Positions 34,000 through 45,356 of a stretch of DNA of 64,000 nucleotides are shown here, piece after piece. Below the pieces are notes generated by a model, which searched no databases, was not told where the DNA came from, and saw only the letters and a program-made list of their open reading frames with translations. The translations under genes were made by a program, and so were the position numbers. The stretch is from Leuctra nigra (Eukaryota > Arthropoda > Insecta > Plecoptera > Leuctridae). The DNA lies in NCBI GenBank assembly GCA_934045905.1, contig OW203766.1, positions 17,230,309 through 17,294,308 on the forward strand, read 5' to 3'. Within the stretch, counting starts at the first letter, position 1. Each line of letters begins with the position of its first letter.

Positions 34000-34569
34000 C
34001 TTGACGGGGGCTGCGCCACCGGCAGAGCCACCGGCACCGCTTCCGGCGGCCGCGGTTGACCGTGACGAACCGCGCACGCGCCGACGAATAGAGCCGACCA
34101 ATCGGCGCCAGTCTTGCGGCTGGGAAGCGCTCCCATTGGACGACGGCGACAGGTCGCGGGCGACGACGTCACGAGCAATGATTTCGGAAGTTTTGTCGGT
34201 GGTTTTCAAATTTGAACGAGCTATTTTGAGCGTAGTTTATCACTTAGATTGAACACACGGGTTTTATGAGTCGTATTGACGAACCAATTTGTGTCATTTG
34301 TAGGTTAAGCGTTACTCAAACACTCATTAAATATTCAAACTTTTGTTTACACATCCAGATTAATCAACTCTGTCTTTACGTTTGTAGTATTCCATCGATT
34401 AGCACTTTAGTCAAATAGCAAAATTGCCCTTAATTTACGATATAAAATCTATCTGGAAAACTCCTTCTCGCGAATTTACTCTAAAATCGTTTCGAATTTC
34501 ATTTTTTTTACGCAGATACCTAATTAGTGTAATTAATATTACGTCGACTTTACGCAAGTCGAGAAAACT

Positions 34570-34810
34570 TTCTGGTGGCTTGATTAATGAATGTTCGTTA
34601 GGCCCTGCGCGGTATCAAGTTGCGTCCACGTGAACACGCTCGCCGGAGCGGTAGGCAACACGCAGCACACGGACACGTCTGAACGCAACCCGGCATGCTC
34701 ACCGACTGACGGCGGCAGACGCGACGCGCGTGGAGGCGATCACAGCGCCGCCGGCGGGCAAAGCGGAAGCGTCGGGGATGTTTTCACCGTGACGTGGACA
34801 TACACGACAT
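34570..34810 (-). promoter_or_regulatory. CpG-rich block, possible promoter or 5'-UTR exon
   Basis: This ~240-bp GC- and CpG-rich patch stands in AT-rich DNA. On the minus strand it contains a TCAGTCG initiator-like word directly followed by GTGAGC, a good splice donor (near 34,710). A non-coding first exon spliced to the 34.0 kb exon would fit, but this is inference. The 78-codon + frame across it is probably composition-driven. Confidence 0.3.
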
Positions 34811-34989
34811 TCTTTGTTCTTTCTTAGGTACTATTCTTTATGTTTCCACTTTAGTAATTAAAATCGAATTGTTATAGCAGATGAAAAATTATGTAGTTGG
34901 TGATTGTATAAATAATTTGAAAGTTAATTTGCTCAGTTTAATTAAGCGAGCGTCTCGAGTAGTATGATAGTAGCATTAGTAGTAGTATA

Positions 34990-35345
34990 ATAATGTTTAA
35001 CGGCGCGTCGACAGCGAGTTCATTTTGCTCACATTAAGATTCTGTTAACTTTGTTGAATAGTAGGGAGCGATGGGGAGGGGTCGACCAAAGGGGGCCCGG
35101 CCCGGAGGAGTCCAGCACTGGTAGGAAGGTTAGGCCGGAATGGGGTCGGACTGGGGGGAGGGAGGCTTCGGGCCGGTGGGACCCGATTTCAGGGGGATGA
35201 GCATCTCGAGGGAGGAGGCTGGCCCGAAAGGCCCGCGAATTAGGGGAGGGCATGGGACTAGGTCGACCCTGAATTGCTGAACTGCTCTTAGTTGGGACCA
35301 GCCCGAATGTGGCTGGCCCCTTAACCGCGTCAAGGTGGCAGACCA
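34990..35345 (+). repeat. SINE-like dispersed repeat family F, copy 1
   Basis: It starts GTTTAACGGCGCGTCGACAG and continues with GGGAGGGGTCGACC and GGCCCGGCCCGGAGGAGTCC. The same order recurs at 59,770-59,935. The 3' part is G-rich and runs into a G tract. The 156-codon minus-strand frame is composition-driven. Confidence 0.55.
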
Positions 35346-35346
35346 T

Positions 35347-35366
35347 GGGGAGGGGGGGGGGGGGGG
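35347..35366. repeat. Poly(G) tract, G4-A-G15
   Basis: It directly follows the family F repeat. Confidence 0.9.
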
Positions 35367-35529
35367 AGAGCGTCTCGAAATCGTTTGAAACGTACGGTTC
35401 GAATCTCTGTTTTGTGGTTGTTGTTGTTTCCGCAGTTGAATCGAAGTGAAGGATCAGGCCAATTTTATCACAAATGTTAATGTTCGTGATTTTTAGCAAG
35501 ATCGGTCTCTTCGTTTTGCCAAAAGAATT

Positions 35530-35585
35530 TTACTAGAAAAACCCTTTGTGAACGCGTTGATGAAAGAGCCTTCGGAATGCACGGA
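35530..35585 (-). mobile_element. Helitron-like element 3'-end fragment, reverse
   Basis: TTTACTAGAAAAACCCTTTG...AACGCGTTGATGAAAGAGCC is the reverse-strand terminus with mutations. CTAG is retained on the minus strand. Confidence 0.45.
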
Positions 35586-36852
35586 CATTTCTGCACGGAT
35601 GACACGGACATTTCTTTCAGATTAGCCATCAGTAAACAACCAGTAACCATTTAGTTCTCGCGAAAGAGTCCGATCTTGTTACAAATCAATAGGTAAACTA
35701 ACCAAAACAAACTAAAATAAATATTTTAGTCTGGAAGGCGATTACAAAAAAAATCATATTTTATTTTATTTCAAGGGAGATAACAATTTTCAACAATTTA
35801 ATTATAATTCAATTCTCTTATTCGATGACTATCTAGCTCACTGAACAGATTTCTCTGACTCGAATCTTATTCTATTTGCTTCGTTTGACAGTACTTAATG
35901 AAGGCAACACACACAAAACAAATTATATTGGCGATGTTCTAATTCTCTGTGATTCCCTGTTGAACTAATTGGTTCGAGAATATACGTGCATTCAACAAAC
36001 TAAGCCATAAACCTCGATAATGCTCAGCAGTATTCCACAGCGGCTTGTCACTGAAATAGAAGTTCTATAAACTGTCATGAACTTAAAACAAACTTCCACT
36101 ATCTCATACGTCTATTTTGTTTACTATCTCAACTTTCAAATTATGTAGGTGAAGAACGAACTTCCATACCATATTCCATCACTGCCAACTCGGTAGACAT
36201 ATTGGAATGTAAAGGAATCCATAATCGATAATCTTCCTAGTATATCTTCCATTTATCAAGCAATCTCTCAGAGAAATATAATACACTGCATTTTTCCTCT
36301 TTCCAAGAATGGTACCCAAGTTCCATTGTACCACCAACAACGGCGATTCGACAAAGATGACTGAGAATGGTGACCCATTTAGCCGGTGAGTTTTCCGAGA
36401 GGTTACGGTTGGGCTTTCGCGATGAAAAGACCTTCGCTGAATGGATGCAAGAATTCTTTGTGCAATCGCGCATTGTTGGTAACTTCGCCGCCCCCACGTA
36501 GAAGTCAATATTGGTCCCGGCTGGCAGAAGATGGCATTTATCTTCGCTTAATTGGATAAGTACAGACTTTCTTCTCATACAGTATTGGTTTAATAGGTAA
36601 CTCATATATTTGAGATACGGAATTTTATGGATAACTTTCAGTTGAGTCAGGATGATCAGAATTGGGGTAAATATTCCAAACATATTCGGAATTCAGAAAA
36701 ATGAATTAGGTACAATTAACCAAATTTGACAGCATAAACACTTAGAAATTGACTTCATAAATGGAATACGTAAATCTGTCTTAAAATAATTATATAGACT
36801 ATAAAATTATCGGTTAAAACTTAAGAGGAGAGTGAAGTGAGCGATTTCACTG

Positions 36853-37270
36853 ATGTTTGTTTGTTTGTTTGTTTGTTTGTTGTTTGTTAGGTTTTTATTT
36901 ATTTGTTTGTTTCTGGCCTGTACTTCCCAGGTCACACAGATCAAGAGATATTACACACACTCATGCTATATCGGCAGTCACATGTATAATTTATGTGAAA
37001 AAATCCAATGATTGCGGTTAAAATTAATTTAAAATAAAACTTATTTTCACTGTAGTTCAATGAACTTTTTAAAACCTATCTGATGATTATCCTGTCATGA
37101 AACACCGCTATCACCGCCACAGCCTAAACGGCCGAACTGATCAATCTGAAATCTTTACCACATGTGCACTTTTGGCGTCTGAGGTGCCTTTTTATAAAAC
37201 CAACTGGAAGCCGCCATTTTGAAACCGGCAGTGACGTCTTATCTCGAAAACGGCTAGACCGATCGAAATG
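36853..37270 (+). mobile_element. (GTTT)n tract leading into a module repeat with YY1/ETS/CRE-like motifs
   Basis: A TTTG/GTTT microsatellite (36,855-36,890) is followed by CTGTACTTCCCAGGTCACAC, as in the Helitron-like family. It then passes into sequence of the 54.7-55.7 kb array: GAAGCCGCCATTTTGAAACC, a mutated ETS core (CCGGCAGTGACGTC) and ATCTCGAAAACGGC (37,200-37,260). It therefore links the two repeat families physically. Confidence 0.55.
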
Positions 37271-38469
37271 TGCCTTAGCAATGTTTTAATGTGCTTTTTG
37301 CAAGGAAACAAGAGATGCACAAAGTTAAATCGTAATCTTCTCACCTCTCTTCTCACTTATTCTCTTGCCATGTCAGCATGCAATAAAATCAGACGCCAGC
37401 ATTCATTAATCATAATTGCACTTCGCTGCACATCAAAATACGTCGAAGCACTCTAAAATCTACTTCCTTTAATCCATAAACTGTGTGTGTTGGGAGTCAT
37501 TACTGTTGTTAGAATTCGTAAGTTGCAGAGACTAGCAATTGACCTAAATCCATTTGAGAGACAACCTCGAAATAATATCGTCAACGCCGATGGAATTCTC
37601 CAGAAATAGAACGTTATTTGAAATATTCACTGTAATGCTTGTTTATTTATTGCATCATCTTAATACTGCTCATTTCAGAGTATGGAACTAAAATATATTT
37701 AAAATTGAAAGTGTTAAATTGGGCGATTCGCAAGAAAACGTGCTGTATATGACGAATAAAAACCTTGGTTATTGGTGTGAGAAATATAACTTTTTATAGG
37801 ACGCTTTATTTGATACTTTGTGATATCGTATAAACTCTAGGAAAACGCTTTGACCTTTCTATAAACTTAAAAACAGTCGAAGAAACAAAACTAATGAGAT
37901 TCCAGTGATACATTTACTTTCTTGATAACAAGTAAGATTACCTACATTTCAAAAAAGCTTGAGTGTGAATAACCCTTGAAGTTATTGACTTATTTGAATG
38001 AAAATGTTTAGAATTTGATAAAATGCTGGACCATGCAAAATTTGAACTTATTCGGAAAAAATCATTTTCATTTTTAAACCAATCAATGAATTTTGGTAAA
38101 AAACTGAATGGTATGGCTAAAAACATTAATATGTGTGCTACATTTCAGATCGATTTGTGGACTACATAATATGTAAATTACAAAATCATGGTCCGTCCCA
38201 CGTTGGCAATAAATAGAAACTGACACGATGTATTTATTCCTGCAACATCTTGGAGGGGAACGAAATAACGTAAAAATGAAGCGAGTTTATGATGATATTT
38301 TGCAAAACTTTACTCACGTTCAGCTAAATATTAAAACCAACTTTATAGTTCCAGCGCTTTTCCATCCTTTTAATAACATTTTAGGTCGTTCACCTCAATA
38401 TCAAGAGAAGAGGTGCATGTTTTACGATAACTTTCCTTCACATGATCTTCCCAACGTCATCGTGTTAAC

Positions 38470-38700
38470 ATCATGTTTGGACGTGTACTTAAAGGTGGTG
38501 TCATTCGACAGTGTTGTAAGATATTCCGTGACGTCACTTATGTCTGTCTTATATCTCGCATTACAAAACATCGTGGACGTGATCTCATAGTACTTAAAGG
38601 TAGTGTTATTCAACAGTGTTGCAATTACTTTGAATAATGAGTGACGTCACTTATGACTGTTTTGAATCTCACAATACACAACATCTTATTTGGACATGAA
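38470..38700 (+). repeat. 105-bp tandem duplication with CRE cores
   Basis: GTACTTAAAGGTGGTGTCAT (38,485) recurs as GTACTTAAAGGTAGTGTTAT (38,590), with GTGACGTCACTTATG in both units. The second unit carries a small insertion. The 120-codon + frame at 38,228-38,590 ends at the boundary of the first unit and has no recognised domain. Confidence 0.65.
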
Positions 38701-39209
38701 ATCGACTAGTCTCAGATCTTCATAATTGTTTGTGTACTTATTGATAACCATGCCATACACAATTTCTCGAAAAAATTAAATAATTCTGGTGTTTAGTTTC
38801 TGAGATAAATTGTCCCCCCCCTCCCCTCCACCCCGCATAAAGTAAAATCGTGTTATTTGTAAGCTATAATAAAGCTCTAATTTTTTGAATGGCTAGATTA
38901 GAATAAAAAAACCTATTTTCTGATAGACATATGGGCAGACTAAAAGGAAAAAATAAAACAATAAAACGTGTGCTATATTTTTTAAATTAAGAAACCAAAT
39001 TCGAAATGATTCTCCTATACCTTCCATGCTAAAGTTTCGATCGTTCTCTGATGATTTAAAAGAGTAATTTTTAAACGGTTGTTGTAAGTATAAAATGATA
39101 ATTTTGAAAGATGCTAATCGAGCGATGGCTCCACCTTAAATGTGGTGTAAAGGGCCTTAAAGGTCGACACATGATGTAATATTTTCAGTGACGTCACGTG
39201 TCTACTCAC

Positions 39210-39315
39210 CGAAACAGTCTGCGAGCCTTTCTTGTAGACTTTGTGTTGGAAGATACGCGACGTTGACCCGCCGAACTTATGTTTGACATCCTCTGCCGAC
39301 GTGAACAGCCGCCCG
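39210..39315 (-). CDS. Candidate internal exon, unknown protein
   Basis: On the minus strand a strong acceptor (TTGTTTCTTCCAG, ending 39,316) and a strong donor (TCG|GTGAGT, GT at 39,209-39,208) bound 106 bp. One base completes a codon begun in the previous exon, then 35 codons follow, including LFTSAEDVKHKFGGSTSRIF and ending SQTVS in phase 0. Codon composition is balanced and unlike the surrounding AT-rich DNA. I do not recognise the family. It is the best splice-bounded exon outside RSPH3. It could share a minus-strand gene with the exon at 33,895-33,999, but that one looks like a start exon, so they may be separate or alternative. Confidence 0.5.
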
Positions 39316-39464
39316 CTGGAAGAAACAAGTTCAGACATGTTCACTTCACATCCATCAAAATGATCAATACTTACAAGAGATTTTGAGTGATTGACTTATT
39401 TATACCAGTCACTATGTATAACAGTGAATTCCATGAATAATTAAGCGATCGTTACTATCGTTTT

Positions 39465-39872
39465 GCACTCTCTCTGTTTCTTTTTTGTTTGTTTTTGTAG
39501 GCACAGTCCAGTTTACACTGATCAACCAATCGACCTCAAATTTTGCACACACATAGTTTACGAGCCAATTCACTGATTGGCTGAAAAATGGGACATTCAT
39601 TGTAGTTTAAATTTTGCATGATAATGAGGTCAACATTTTGTATCAGATTATACAAATTTTATGCCAAATGGGCTAAGAACTTTCAGAATTATGGAAATTT
39701 TAAGTACATTTTGACGTATTTGTCAAATTTGTTCGAAAAGAAGTATTTTGCGCCGCACTTGTGCAATTAAAAATCATTGTGGTTGTCTTTACACATGTTT
39801 TCCAATGTCAATAGATCAACTCATATTGATTTACAAGCAATAAAGGCTTGGTTAACAAAGAGTTTTCCCAGT
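39465..39872 (+). mobile_element. Helitron-like element fragment
   Basis: It begins TTTTTGTTTGTTTTTGTAGG and continues with CCAATCGACCTCAAATTTTG (an internal module). It ends with GGCTTGGTTAACAAAGAGTT, a degraded form of the usual GGCTCGCTCATCAACGCG terminus. Confidence 0.5.
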
Positions 39873-40266
39873 TTATTTTTTCTGGCAACACACCAAACAA
39901 TATTGATATGACGATCAGTAATTGCGACCGGAGTCTCAATTTAGTAACAGCTGCAACGCATATTGGAAATTCTCATCTTAGACATTATAAAATTCCAATA
40001 ATCCGATAAGATATTAAAACATTAATTTGTGGAATTATATATGTCGATATTTCAGGAAAAATTTCATTAATAAACGTGAAAGAATTTTCGTATCTCTGTT
40101 ATTTTTATCTTGCTGATCTTGCTGATTTGCTGACGTTTGTGTGTGTAAGTTTCTTTTGTTTCTGAATGAAAATCAAGCGGTTGAACAACGAAAGTAAGCA
40201 ATTTATTTTTCTGTCCAGATTAATACAGACAAATCATCGCCATTCTCTCAATTATTAATGGCCGAT

Positions 40267-40690
40267 TTAGGAACAAAAGCTTTCGACAATGTTCAAATAA
40301 CAGAAGTGGAAAACAGAAAACATGATGAATGGTTCCACTTCTATCAATGGCCGAGAGTAAAATAACACAATTCCGGAAACAACCCATTCACAATTCTCTC
40401 TCCAAAAACCTCGGCTAAAAATAATATTCCATCTCTCGGCGTGTCTGGAGTGACGCCTGGAATCAAACCCGGATTGATAATTCATTTCTGACGAGCTGCG
40501 CCGGCAGGGCTTGACGTAATCCATCGCGCCGCCATTAGAGCAGGCTCTCCGCTGCACCGCATGCGCCGGGTTCGACAACTGATACTGATAATCAGATCAG
40601 ATCGTGATCTATCAGTCATTCCGGCAGATTTGCGCGTCAAATCGACCATCGAACCGAACATCGCCATAGCGTCTATCGGGATATTAGTCA
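40267..40690 (-). other. CpG-rich block with possible 5' coding end
   Basis: The part 40,440-40,690 is GC- and CpG-rich. On the minus strand an ATG at 40,524 (AATGGCGGCGCGATGG context) opens a frame of about 85 codons, beginning MDYVKPCRRSSSEMNYQSGF. A start upstream (40,578) gives 103 codons. The second half of the frame is AT-rich and looks non-coding. I see no convincing donor. This could be the 5' end of the gene that owns the exon at 39,210-39,315, 1.1 kb downstream. Confidence 0.3.
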
Positions 40691-40770
40691 CGAATGACTA
40701 AAGTCTAGGTTCTGAAAATATAACAATTATTCATATTCGTATGCAAAGAGTATTGACCGATCGAGGACGT

Positions 40771-40960
40771 AAGGCCGATGCACAATTGACGCGGACGGAC
40801 GACGCGGACGGCCGACGGAGACGGATACGATGTTTGGGTATGACATATTCACTCTGGCTGTTCACAATCGGACGCGGACGGACGACGACTCATTGTATCC
40901 GTCTTCGTCGTCCGTCCGCGTCGTCCGTCAGCGTCAATTGTGCTTTGTGCATCGGACTTT
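40771..40960. mobile_element. CpG-rich foldback MITE, 190 bp
   Basis: AAGGCCGATGCACAATTGAC on the left pairs with GTCAATTGTGC...GTGCATCGGACTT on the right. Inner arms made of GCGGACGGACGACG / CGTCGTCCGTCCGCG extend the pairing to ~60 bp per arm. The 73-codon frame across it is an artefact. Confidence 0.75.
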
Positions 40961-40970
40961 AAATTCTTGA

Positions 40971-41485
40971 TTGATCAAGCGAGCTTTTCTACGGGACTTT
41001 TAGGCACTTTCTTTGCGTTACATTCTTCTCCTTTTTTGTTTGTTTGTGTTTTTGTCTGCACTGCCCAAGTCACACAATTCAATCGAAAGATCTGAAATTT
41101 TGCACACACACTAATGTCAAATGAGCGACCACATGAGAAGATTTTAAACGAGATCCTGTGATTTATTGAACATTGAAACTGGAACCATTCGACCGATCAA
41201 CTTTAAATTTTACATGGTCATTAGTACGAACATTATGTTATGTGTTAATCTTAATTTTGAGGAAAAGTGCTCAAGAACGTCAAGAGTAATTGACATTTTA
41301 CTGACATGTTATGCGTGCATAATTGTGTTGATTGTAGAAATTTGAAAGAAATTATAACTGCACCTTTGACGCATTCGATTAAAGGTATTTTTAAGGTCAA
41401 TTACGGAGCAGCAACTTTCACACGAATATTAATTCGCAGGAAACACAAAAGCTCGTTTAAACGCATTTACGGAGCGTTTTCCTAG
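40971..41485 (+). mobile_element. Helitron-like element copy (divergent 5' end)
   Basis: It starts TTGATCAAGCGAGC, followed by GTTTGTTTGTGTTTTTGTCTG. Modules lie at GATCTGAAATTTTGCACACA (41,088) and GACCGATCAACTTTAAATTT (41,189), 101 bp apart. It ends GGAGCGTTTTCCTAG (CTAG 41,482-41,485) followed by T. Confidence 0.65.
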
Positions 41486-43090
41486 TTCGCGAAATGGAGG
41501 TGCCGTGCTCAGACATACACGGCACCTCTACCAAAACTCAAATCCATGGAATACAATTTCAGTGTTCCCACCAAATCTCAGAGCATTTCATAATATCCTT
41601 AAGTCTTTGTAACCACATTTCTGTTTATTATCTTTCAGTTTAAACTACAGGCTTACGAATGTCATTAGCAAGTGTTACTTAACAGTTTCAAAAGCAATAC
41701 CTTTTCGTGTGACTAAAACATCAGCCGGGGAAAATGTGCACCCGCTCGGTTGCGTTGCCGTGGAAAAGCTCCGTGGGAGATGGTTCGGGTGCAAAAGACT
41801 GCTTTAAGATTGCAACAACACAATGACACATGACTAGAACTTTCAGCTGCACATGAGCGAGATTGTTGCTGCAAGCAAGTGCAGCGCCACGACTTTGGAT
41901 GTCATTAGCTTTGAATATTATCCTTAGAAAGCCAGTGTTTTGCTTAGTTGATGGGTTGATGTTATATACTATATTTACTATTTTGTTTTTAATCTCTGAA
42001 CGAGCAAAATTTTTGTGTACATGTAAATACTTGTCTCGTTTGGAGTATACAGTTATTGGGGAAACACTCCGATTGGCTGAAACGCGATTATGTTCCGATC
42101 AATCTGAAATTTTTTCAAATTGTCAAGACAAACATTTTTCAAACGTGTTTCATCTAAATGCACTAAACCTTGTTTAAAAAAAAACAGTCGAAACAATGAA
42201 ATTGAATATCTTATCGACATCCATGAAAACTGCAACTTACAATATTACGGGTTTAAAGAGTCATATAATTATAAAGTTAAATTAGTGAAAATGGATATCA
42301 ATGTTTGAAATATTTTAGATTTAATTCAGGTATTCTTCCTAACGAAACAATTAAACGTCAAATAGTAATAATTTATGACTCTCCCTTGTATACTATCAAT
42401 AGATTCAACTAATTACGGTTATACCACACAGACATTCATAAGCTATATAGGATTATAGACAAACACCGTCTGGGTAATAGAAAGCCAGAGGCCCTCGTAA
42501 TATTGCATTTCCTGGATGTATCAATGGCGCTAGAATATACTATTCAATGTGGTATTACGCGAGGCCCCAGTATTGTGTTTGTGATTGTTTTGGAAGAGAT
42601 AAGCAATTATTTATCACTCTGAGACATCTTCCATTACGCCATGAAAAAACAAAGAGATTTTAAACTGTATTTCAATGCTGAGAGATAAACGATTCAATTT
42701 AAATCGTCAAATGGATTTATTTATCTACATCCAATTAAAAGTTTGTTAAAAACTGAAATGAGGAAGTCAGAGATATTACAGTCTGACGCGTAATTATTTT
42801 TATCTTTTGTTTTATGTGTTAAATAGGATTTTCTATGGAATCTATTCAACGAGTCGCCAATATAAAATTAATTATCTTTCTTATTAGACAGGGTGAATAT
42901 TCGGTATATTAATATTTTAATTCGTGTAAGCTTGTTAATGGTCAGCGGGGCGGCTTAGTCTACCAACTGATTTTTATATCTCATCTTTCGCATAATTTGT
43001 TATTGTATTTCATGTAACGTCAACATAAATATAACGTGTTGTTTTTAATTGTGACAGGACACAAAGTTGGTTATAATTTTACAATGTTGG
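41486..43090. other. No recognised feature
   Basis: The longest frame is 104 codons (41,863-42,177), AT-biased and without a recognised domain. Nothing else was found. Confidence 0.45.
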
Positions 43091-43460
43091 TGTACACTTG
43101 GCCAAAGTAAAAACGGTATTCGAGAAAAACGGACTGGCTGATAAATAATTTTTATGGAATCATCCGATGAAAGTATGTGAGCTGTGATTTCATTGATAAT
43201 AACAAGAATTGATTTTCAAGGAACGTGACCAGCAGCCAATCCGTTTCGTTCAACTTCCGGTTTTACTTAAAGCCCCATTTACACGGTGCAATTTCTTAAA
43301 CAACTTCTGTGTCACATTCCCATTTTTCATACAATTTTGTATTTACACAACGCAACTTTCTATCACAGAACTTAAAATATGTTCTAATTTCCATGCAAGA
43401 AGTGTGACACAGAAGTTGTTCAAGAAATTGCACCGTGTAAATGGGGCTTAAGTGTATCTT
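43091..43460. mobile_element. MITE family B, interrupted by a PIF-like MITE
   Basis: The left end TGTACACTTGGCCAAAGTAA...AACGGTATTCGAG and the middle GCAGCCAATCCGTTTCGTTC match other B copies. The right end (CCGGTTTTACTT | AAGTGTAT) is split by the insertion at 43,271-43,448. Confidence 0.65.
43271..43448. mobile_element. PIF/Harbinger-like MITE, 178 bp, TAA flanks
   Basis: AGCCCCATTTACACGGTGCA and TGCACCGTGTAAATGGGGCT are perfect inverted ends. Pairing continues inward (AACAACTTCTGTGTCAC / GTGACACAGAAGTTGTT). TAA lies on both sides (43,268-43,270 and 43,449-43,451). The 80-codon frame over it is an artefact. Confidence 0.8.
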
Positions 43461-44969
43461 TATCTGAAATACAATAATTAAAAAAAAAAAAAGTGTTTGA
43501 AGCTCATTCTAAATGTATCGGAATGATTAAAACTAGAAGACTCAACTATGACTCAATATCATCAGTAAATGTTGTCAGCGATTATCTTCTAAATATTTCG
43601 CAGAGACCGTCAAGTAAATATCAGAGGTCACTTTTGATTGTGTCTTCATTGCCTCGGGGAAATCAAGAGGACAAATAACGCGAAATATTCGGCGAATTCC
43701 ACATATTCTTGACTAACGCAGTGAACTCAAAATTACTCTACATTCTATTGGATATTTGCTGGACAGGTTCATTTTCCCCGAGCTTTCTCAAACCACTGAG
43801 TCAATACCACTACCACCAAGCAGGACATTAATGGGTTTCCATGGATTTCGTAATTAGTAATGAGAACTAACTGGAATTCATACCAATGATTATGCCAAAG
43901 CGAAACATTTTGCCCCTAACCTTGTTATATAAATATATATTCTTGATTGAAGTTCAACTTTTATCCCATTAGATAACTCAAGGAGACAATCGGCCCTGAA
44001 TATAGGATTAAAAATGCCTGTAAAAGTGAAAGATCAATGACAAAATATTTTAAATATTGTCATTTTAAGGGCAACATTTCTTAGAATAAGACTGTCTAAG
44101 GTTACCTACCGTTCAAGCAAAGGTTCAAGTAAGAAGGAAAAAGAGTAAAAAGTAATGAAGCTATTGCTTTCTACTTTTTTTAGTCATACGCTCAATGAAG
44201 TCAGTTGGTTTGTAGTTTTCTGTTTGACTAAGTGAGCGAAACAATTGTGCCTCTTTTTACTATTTTGGTTTGAATCTCTTTTTCTGTTACTTGCGTGAAA
44301 CACATATACCACACCGATTCTGTGATCTAGTTATGTGGCATAAAATTGAATTATCCCTAATTGGTATGTTTGTTAGAAGACGCTTTGAATAAATTCCTGA
44401 AAGGTTCACAAATCAAAATGTTTCGATCAACATGAAATTCAAGGTCAAACAAAAATTACCTCATACAAGTTTAATAATTTTCAGCAAAATCGGCTTATTT
44501 TCATTATTTCATTATTTACACATATTAAGAAGCTTTTGGAAAATGTCTATCTCCTACGGAAGCGCCTTATAAGGCACTTTGATGTTTTCACCTTACATTT
44601 AGTAAGAAACACACTGAATTATTGATAATAGCTTTAAGTGCATGTGACACAGGTCATGTGACCCATGTTGCCATGGCGATGAATCACATGCTTCCAATGA
44701 AACTCGATTTCACGGTTCCTTGATAACACATTACCTATACTCATAAATATATATTTGTTTAAATAACATTATTTCCATTTCCTCTCCCACAGGTAAGTTA
44801 CATCAAGCTATCGGTCCTTTATGTACACTCGTGAACTCATAAAACGCGCCCTGCCATAAATAACATGGGAAAGCCCCAATTTATAATAAAGGATCGTGAT
44901 GCAAAAGGGCTTTGGTAGAGAGTGGCCACGTACAAGTTTTGCCATGTTTCGTTCAAATTAAATCACAGA

Positions 44970-45177
44970 ATAGTTCGATTTTCTCGATTTTTTGTTGCAC
45001 ACTTTTGGAATGATGTAATCAATCTCCATCAATTGCCATTTGACTGATGTCAACAAAATACAGTTATATTTTTGTATTCTATTGAATGAACCGAGAAATA
45101 TTAGTTTATGAGCTCACATCAAGAAATAAGAATCATTGAAATTGATTTCCGACATACCTACTATCTTTGAGGTACAG
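44970..45177. mobile_element. MITE family D copy
   Basis: TTTTCTCGATTTTTTGTTGC, CAATTGCCATTTGACTGATG and the end ACTATCTTTGAGGTACAG match the D copy at 63,530-63,794. The left terminal repeat is lost. Confidence 0.6.
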
Positions 45178-45356
45178 AAATATGTTTGGAAAGTACACCC
45201 ACGGTCACATAAATTGCTTGAAAAAATTCCAAGTCCATTTTCAAAACTTGATTATCCAGACGAAAACACAGAGTTGAACGCAACTTTCGAGCACATGGGG
45301 TTGGAGGGTTTGACTATTAGAACCAACCAACCATCATACCAATTATTATTTCTTAA

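Noticed and set aside
35029..35499. 156-codon Pro-rich minus-strand frame
   Set aside because: It lies over the G-rich family F repeat and the poly(G) tract, and composition keeps the frame open.
36179..36683. Overlapping minus-strand frames of 109 and 148 codons
   Set aside because: No recognised domain, no splice-bounded edges and AT-driven composition. The length is only modestly above chance.
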